A DNA stretch of 64,000 nt, taken from the NCBI GenBank assembly GCA_002633005.1, contig NMRA01000376.1, forward strand, positions 87,414 through 151,413. The letters are read 5' to 3'. The notes beneath the pieces are model-generated. The model was not told the origin of the DNA, did not search any database, and saw only the letters and a list, made by a program, of their open reading frames with translations. Shown one piece after another: positions 59,354 to 64,000 of the stretch (position 1 is its first letter; every line of letters starts with the position of its first letter). The position numbers were made by a program, and so were the translations under genes. The DNA comes from Phoronis australis. Taxonomy: Eukaryota; Phoronida; Phoronidae.

Positions 59354-59668
59354 TTGCAGATCAAGCAAAAAACAATGGGCCGCAGAGACAAGCGTTCCAA
59401 GACAAAAGTCACAAATGATCATCCGTCAGAAGCAGACCGCTTGTGTAAGCTGAAAAACACTTTAGGTTTGTCTGCAAAAGGGGCAATCATAAAGCGCCAT
59501 CTACACAAGCCGGTTGCAGACATACCTTCATTGGAACAGTTTATCGAGAGAGATAGAGCGCTGAACATGGCCAATACATCTGTACAAACACGTCTTCAGA
59601 CAAGTGATGAAATCCCTTCCAAGGAGCAAGTATTACCTCCCACAGAAAATCGTGCACATGATCAATAA
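59354..59668 (+). CDS. Unrecognised basic ORF, possible exon or retrocopy
   Basis: The frame is preceded by an acceptor-like tttaatgtttgcag and encodes MGRRDKRSKTKVTNDHPSEA, DRLCKLKNTLGLS, then an acidic-basic tail. The stop TAA overlaps a caataaa polyadenylation-like signal. Coding-like sequence continues beyond it in a shifted frame. No family was recognised. It could be the last exon of a small gene or part of a decayed element. Confidence 0.3.
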   Translation: MQIKQKTMGRRDKRSKTKVTNDHPSEADRLCKLKNTLGLSAKGAIIKRHLHKPVADIPSLEQFIERDRALNMANTSVQTRLQTSDEIPSKEQVLPPTENRAHDQ

Positions 59669-59930
59669 AAAATAGTAAGCTCTTGAACAGCAACGGCACT
59701 TGCGAAAGAAAAGTCCAAACAGCATGCAAAGCGTCGACAGGTGAAAATAAGGTCCTCCAATACGACAGAAAAGCGGTCCTGGAGACGAGTCTATAACCAG
59801 GTACTGCCAGTCAAGACTCCACCAAACATTGAGGCAAGTTACAAGGGTATTTGAGATACCACTGCCTGCGTCGTCTATCAAGAATCCCCCACCGCACGTG
59901 ACAGTGCTTTCAGATGTTGTTCTGATGCAG

Positions 59931-60650
59931 TCATGTCCTCTCCAGACTTGAACCCGCTGGACGCATGCTGTTCTGTATTGGACGACTCATCATCGATGGA
60001 GACATTCTCTTCTGTAGTGAACGACTATAGCGCATTGGTGTCTGGAATTCGTCCCCCTTAGTATCATCACTGCAGGTGGTGCTGACTGGTACATCACTAT
60101 AATATTGCTTTATCTCCTTGGGTCTCTCTTGTCGCGTGGAACATTGTGAATCAGAATTGACTTCTATCATAGAATTGTCTCCCAGAATAGTCATGTCTTG
60201 CATAGAAGCCGCTAACCATCTCTGTCTTTGTAGAGCTGCGCATTGTCGTCCAGCGAACTACCAGCCACCTGTGAAACTCAGCAAATCGGGCCGACCTGGC
60301 ATTTGACAAAGCTAGCTCTTATCGTTCTTGCTCTTAATATATTTGTCACATTCACAGTCTTCATCAACACTAATTGGTTCCTTCTGATACTTCTCTGTGA
60401 CTGGGTACCTAACGCTTGCTTGGATGCCTGGTAACTCAAAGTACCTGTTTACTTTGTGAAATTTAGGCCAGTAGTCTTGATTACCATCACTCTCTGCAAG
60501 GTTTGAACCATGTTCGATGCTGCCCTCGACAACAGGTTGATTTGCCTTCGCAGCAAATTTTTTGGTTATCTTCCTAAATTGTTCGTCAAGCATCCTCTGC
60601 ATTTGGGCTTCTCTGCTACCAAACTCATCATGCGCTTTTCTGGACACCAC
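59931..60650 (-). pseudogene. Two unrecognised minus-strand ORFs (60650-60312 and 60203-59931)
   Basis: The upstream frame contains REAQMQRMLDEQFRKITKKF, a charged helix, then QDYWPKFHKVNRYFELPG. The downstream frame is hydrophilic and Ser/Thr-rich (KQYYSDVPVSTTCSDDTKGD). Composition is protein-like, but about 110 bp of stop-containing sequence separates them. They could be exons of one gene or pieces of a decayed retroelement ORF. No family was recognised. Confidence 0.28.
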
Positions 60651-60699
60651 GGCGATCTCAGTTCCACACCAAAAATGTCTTGATTTCTAAGAAATCTTC

Positions 60700-61900
60700 A
60701 ATTTGTTCTCAACAGATGAACCCTGGCTACTTTTGTTTGTACTAACTAACGTTGTCACTGAAATGTTCTTCTCGGAAGACGAAACCCGGGTAGTTCTCCT
60801 TGTACCAAATAGAATTTTCCCTTGACATTCATATGGGCATCACGACTCTTCTCCACAGCCAGCTGCATCAAACCGCCAGCCACGGCCTCCTTCGTTGGGG
60901 GAATATTCAGAGCAGCAATTCAAAAGCCAAACAAATTTCCGTGTCTGATGTTACCCAAGAGAGGTAGGCATTAAGATTAATGATGAAAAACTCAGTGACG
61001 CGTATGTACTTAATCGTGTTGATGAGCTGAAGTCAAACAAAGTTAAAGGGGACTATGATTTGACAGCCGACGTGTTGTCAGCGGAAGCTCGTTGACAATG
61101 GCAGCCATGAAGGATGGCAATCGTCGGCAGAACATGTTGAAAACAGAAAGTTTCTATCCTGATCTGAAACTCAACACTTTGATGTCTGACAATATAACGA
61201 TACTTTATGCAACGGTGTCAAAGAATTTCCACAGCCTTCTGCGTAAACTTCTTTTTGTGATCATGAAGTCAAGGTTTTGGTGTCTCACATCATAGCAGAG
61301 GAACTTAATGACAGTAATTTGAGCAAGAGCACCGGAGAATGTCGACAGGAAACTGTACAATCTTCCACTCTTGATCACACACACTCATGACTTTGATGTC
61401 TGGATGCATGGAAGTGAAAATTATTGACAACATTTCAAGCAACAACACCGAAGGAAAGCCTCAATACCCTTCTGTGCCAACTTGCTGTTTTGATTAGAAA
61501 CCAATAGTTTCGAAGTCTGACAGCCTAGAAGAGAAAGTTATTGACAATGCTCTAAGCAACGGGAAAAGAATATTCCTGCAGTTGTCTGTGCTAGCACCAA
61601 CTGTAGCGGAAGTTAAATTTACATCCGTTGCCAACAAAACTCAGGCTGTTGTGACACTGAAATATTTTGACACTATTCAGAGTGGAGAAAATGAAATGAA
61701 AGTTCATCTGCAGCAAAGAGATCGTGATCAGAGGACTCTTAGAGGTGGATTGCCTCGACCGGGAATGTTGAATGTTCAGAATAGCAGATTGGAACAATTA
61801 TTTCTGATCATTACTCGACGGAGAACCAAGAGGATAAAAGCTGTCTTGGGATATTTTTAATATGAAATTTACACACAAATCAATAAAAATTTCAAAGTAG
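60700..61900. other. Probable decayed element, no gene supported
   Basis: Protein-like fragments interrupted by stops (for example DELKSNKVKGDYDLTADVLS near 61020 and TLKYFDTIQSGENEMKVHLQ near 61645) lie upstream of a LINE remnant. They may be its 5' portion, but nothing diagnostic was seen. Confidence 0.3.
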
Positions 61901-63640
61901 GCAACAGGGACAGTTATTCATAGATCAAATAAATTAATTAATCACACAAGTGGAAAAAGAACCCAGTAATCACCCGTGGCAGTGTGAATTAAATAAATGC
62001 AAATTAAATCTCGAGATTTTACAAACCCAAGTAATAAAAGGTAGTATTGCTAGAAGTAAAGCACAATGGGTGGAAGAAGGTGAAACAAATTCTTAATATT
62101 TTTTAAATCTTGAAAAACATAAACATGGGAAAACATATAACAGAACTGGAGTCAAGTAGCAGAGTGACCCAAGACCCAAAAGGGACACAAAACATTCAAC
62201 GAGCTTTCTACGAAGGTCTTTATTAGGAAAAAGACTATGAGGATATAGACTTCCCTGATATATTCAGTCTGCCTAGTGATAAACTACTGACAGATGATCA
62301 GTACTTATTAGACGTAGAATAAGACATCACAGAGGACGGGCTCTATGAAGCTTTAAAACAATCCCAAAACAATAAAACACCAGGCAATGACGGTTTAAGA
62401 TACGAATTTTACAAAACATTTTGAGATACTACTGTCTTGTATTCGAAAAACGGGTTTACTTCGTCAAGGGGACCCTTCAAGTAGTCAACATTTTATACTA
62501 TGTGTGGAGCTCATGAGCCATTATATTAGAAATAACCCCTTAATCAAAAAATTGCGTATTGATGGGCATGAAGTCAAAAAAGCCCAGTATATGCTGATGA
62601 TACAATCTTATTTATTCAGGACGAAATGTCAGCAACAGAACGCTTTGAATTTCTCAGAAGATTTGGTGATGTGTCTGGTCTTAAATTAAATACGCGAAAA
62701 TGCTAAGGAAGGTCTTTAGGCCACCGGTCTGAACTTAACAAATTGTATGATATAAATTAGTCAAAAAGAAATATTAAGTGTCTGGGCGTTTATTTTGGTA
62801 AATACGGAAAGGAAAAAATAGGCAACATTTTGAAGAAAAAATTTCTGAACTTAGGAAAGTTTTGAATATTTGGAAAACAAGAAAAATGACTATCAAGGGA
62901 AGAATTGTCATAGCTGAAACTGTTACGCTATCCAAATTGATTCACGTCATGTCTGCTCTTGGTTTGAAAAGGAATTTGTGTAAACAAATAGACAAAATTT
63001 TAACTGATTTTATTTGGGCAGGGAAACCACCTAAAATAAAGAAAAGCGTTGCAATGGTCTCTTATGAAGATGGTGGTTTAAAAGTCCCTGACATGACGCT
63101 TATTAAGGAATGTATTTTAGTCAATTGGGTTAAAATACTTCAGTCTCCTGAATGTGGAAGTTGGAAGTTTTATCCACAATATATCCTGAATAGTTATGGT
63201 GGTGAACTGTTGTAGTCATGTAATTCTAAAGTAAACAAACTGGGTAGAACGGTAAATTGTGGTTTTTATAGAGAAGTTTTGTCGGTGAGTCTGCAGTTGA
63301 ATCATAACGCTTTTAAAGATGTACTTGTTGTGATCAGATTATATGGCATAACAGGAAGATAACACTTAATAAATAAGTCACTATATTATAGAGATTTTGC
63401 TAAAAATATGTTATGTTTCATCAATGACTCTTGATGCTGAAAATAAGTAGTTATCGTGGGAGGTCCTCAAGGCAAAATATAAATTAAAAGATTTGAAAGT
63501 TCTGAGTTTTAAGTCAATATGTATTATTTTATCTAGAAAAATTGATCAAAGTCATCAACGATTGGTTGGCTGCAGCAATAAAATTTGTTTAGGTTACAAT
63601 AAAATTGCAAAAGAAAAAATCTAAAATATTTTGTTACAGA
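61900..63640 (+). pseudogene. Degenerate L1/Tx1-like LINE (ORF2 reverse transcriptase remnant)
   Basis: Recognisable blocks run in order across several frames. SKAQWVEEGETNS lies near 62050, the segment between endonuclease and RT. EALKQSQNNKTPGNDGLRYE (about 62345) is an RT fingers motif. YADDTILFIQDEM (about 62590) is the catalytic box. RKMTIKGRIVIAETVTLSKL and FIWAGKPPKIKKSVAMVSYE, then DGGLKVPDM, span about 62880-63095 and are typical of the L1/Tx1 C-terminus. LINKSLYYRDFAKNMLCFIN follows near 63370. Many stops and deletions exist, so it is inactive. Confidence 0.82.
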
Positions 63641-63749
63641 AGTATCTCAAAAAAAACAGACAATTCTGAAAATTTGTTGCAGCATTATTCAAAACAAAAC
63701 ATCAAAAACATTATCCCTTGCCTTTTACACTTTCCCGCGACCCAAGTCT

Positions 63750-64000
63750 TTACTGTAATCTAGTGCAGAACATTAACACTGAACACATGTCCTTACTGTA
63801 ATCTAGTGCAGAACATTAACACTGAACACATGCCCTTACTGTAATCTAGTGCAGAACATTAACACTGAACACATGTCCCTACTGTAATCTAGTACAGAGC
63901 ATTAACACTGAACACATGTCCCTACTGTAATCTAGTGCAGAACATTAACACTGAACACATGTCCTTACTGTAATCTAGTGCAGAACATTAACACTGAACA
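63750..64000. repeat. 43-bp minisatellite running off the window
   Basis: The unit ttactgtaatctagtgcaga followed by acattaacactgaacacatg and tcc starts at 63750, 63793, 63836, 63879, 63922 and 63965, with very few differences. About 5.8 copies are visible and the array continues past the edge. Confidence 0.95.

Overview
The window is eukaryotic nuclear DNA from an invertebrate animal. It is AT-rich, its genes are split by many small introns with GT-AG junctions, and it is crowded with remnants of LTR, LINE, SINE and DNA transposons. The WDR59 exons are close to the vertebrate protein. Together with an ecdysteroid-kinase-like (EcKL/CHK) family cluster and an L1/Tx1-type LINE, this would fit a marine invertebrate deuterostome or similar animal. 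The species cannot be named from the sequence. Apart from a 135-base N run, only a few single Ns are present.

Layout: (1) 1-6932 has little that can be assigned: one candidate terminal exon (3581-3721, minus) and one small inverted-repeat element. (2) 6933-29462, minus strand, carries 20 consecutive coding exons of a WDR59 orthologue (GATOR2 complex, amino-acid signalling to mTORC1). They keep one reading frame for exactly 754 codons. The start-codon exon and the cysteine-rich C-terminal exons were not found. Its introns hold a defective Gypsy-type LTR element without reverse transcriptase (15663-18403, antisense), a tRNA-derived SINE, a 504-bp terminal-inverted-repeat element and small repeats. 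(3) 30.2-34.8 kb is transposon territory: a pogo/Tigger-like transposase wreck with inverted ends, a nested hAT-like MITE and the 3' part of a CR1/Jockey-like LINE. (4) 35.5-45.6 kb, minus strand, is an EcKL-type kinase cluster. One recognisable first exon (45519-45645) is followed by three tandem copies of the large second exon: two open, one a pseudogene. All three have the same splice phase. (5) 46.2-50.6 kb has an assembly gap, an 83-bp palindromic MITE with a perfect 8-bp target duplication, and a 39-bp satellite of about 16 copies. (6) 50721-51743, minus strand, is an intronless class A GPCR. (7) 51.8-64 kb has no confident gene. It holds a 163-bp snap-back repeat, unassigned ORFs near 59.4-60.7 kb, a broken L1/Tx1-like LINE (about 61.9-63.6 kb) and a 43-bp minisatellite running off the right edge.

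The three gene loci have no obvious functional link. The points most worth following are the one-first-exon/three-second-exon kinase arrangement, the missing WDR59 C-terminus, the RT-less Gypsy element and the palindromic MITE carrying two CRE motifs.
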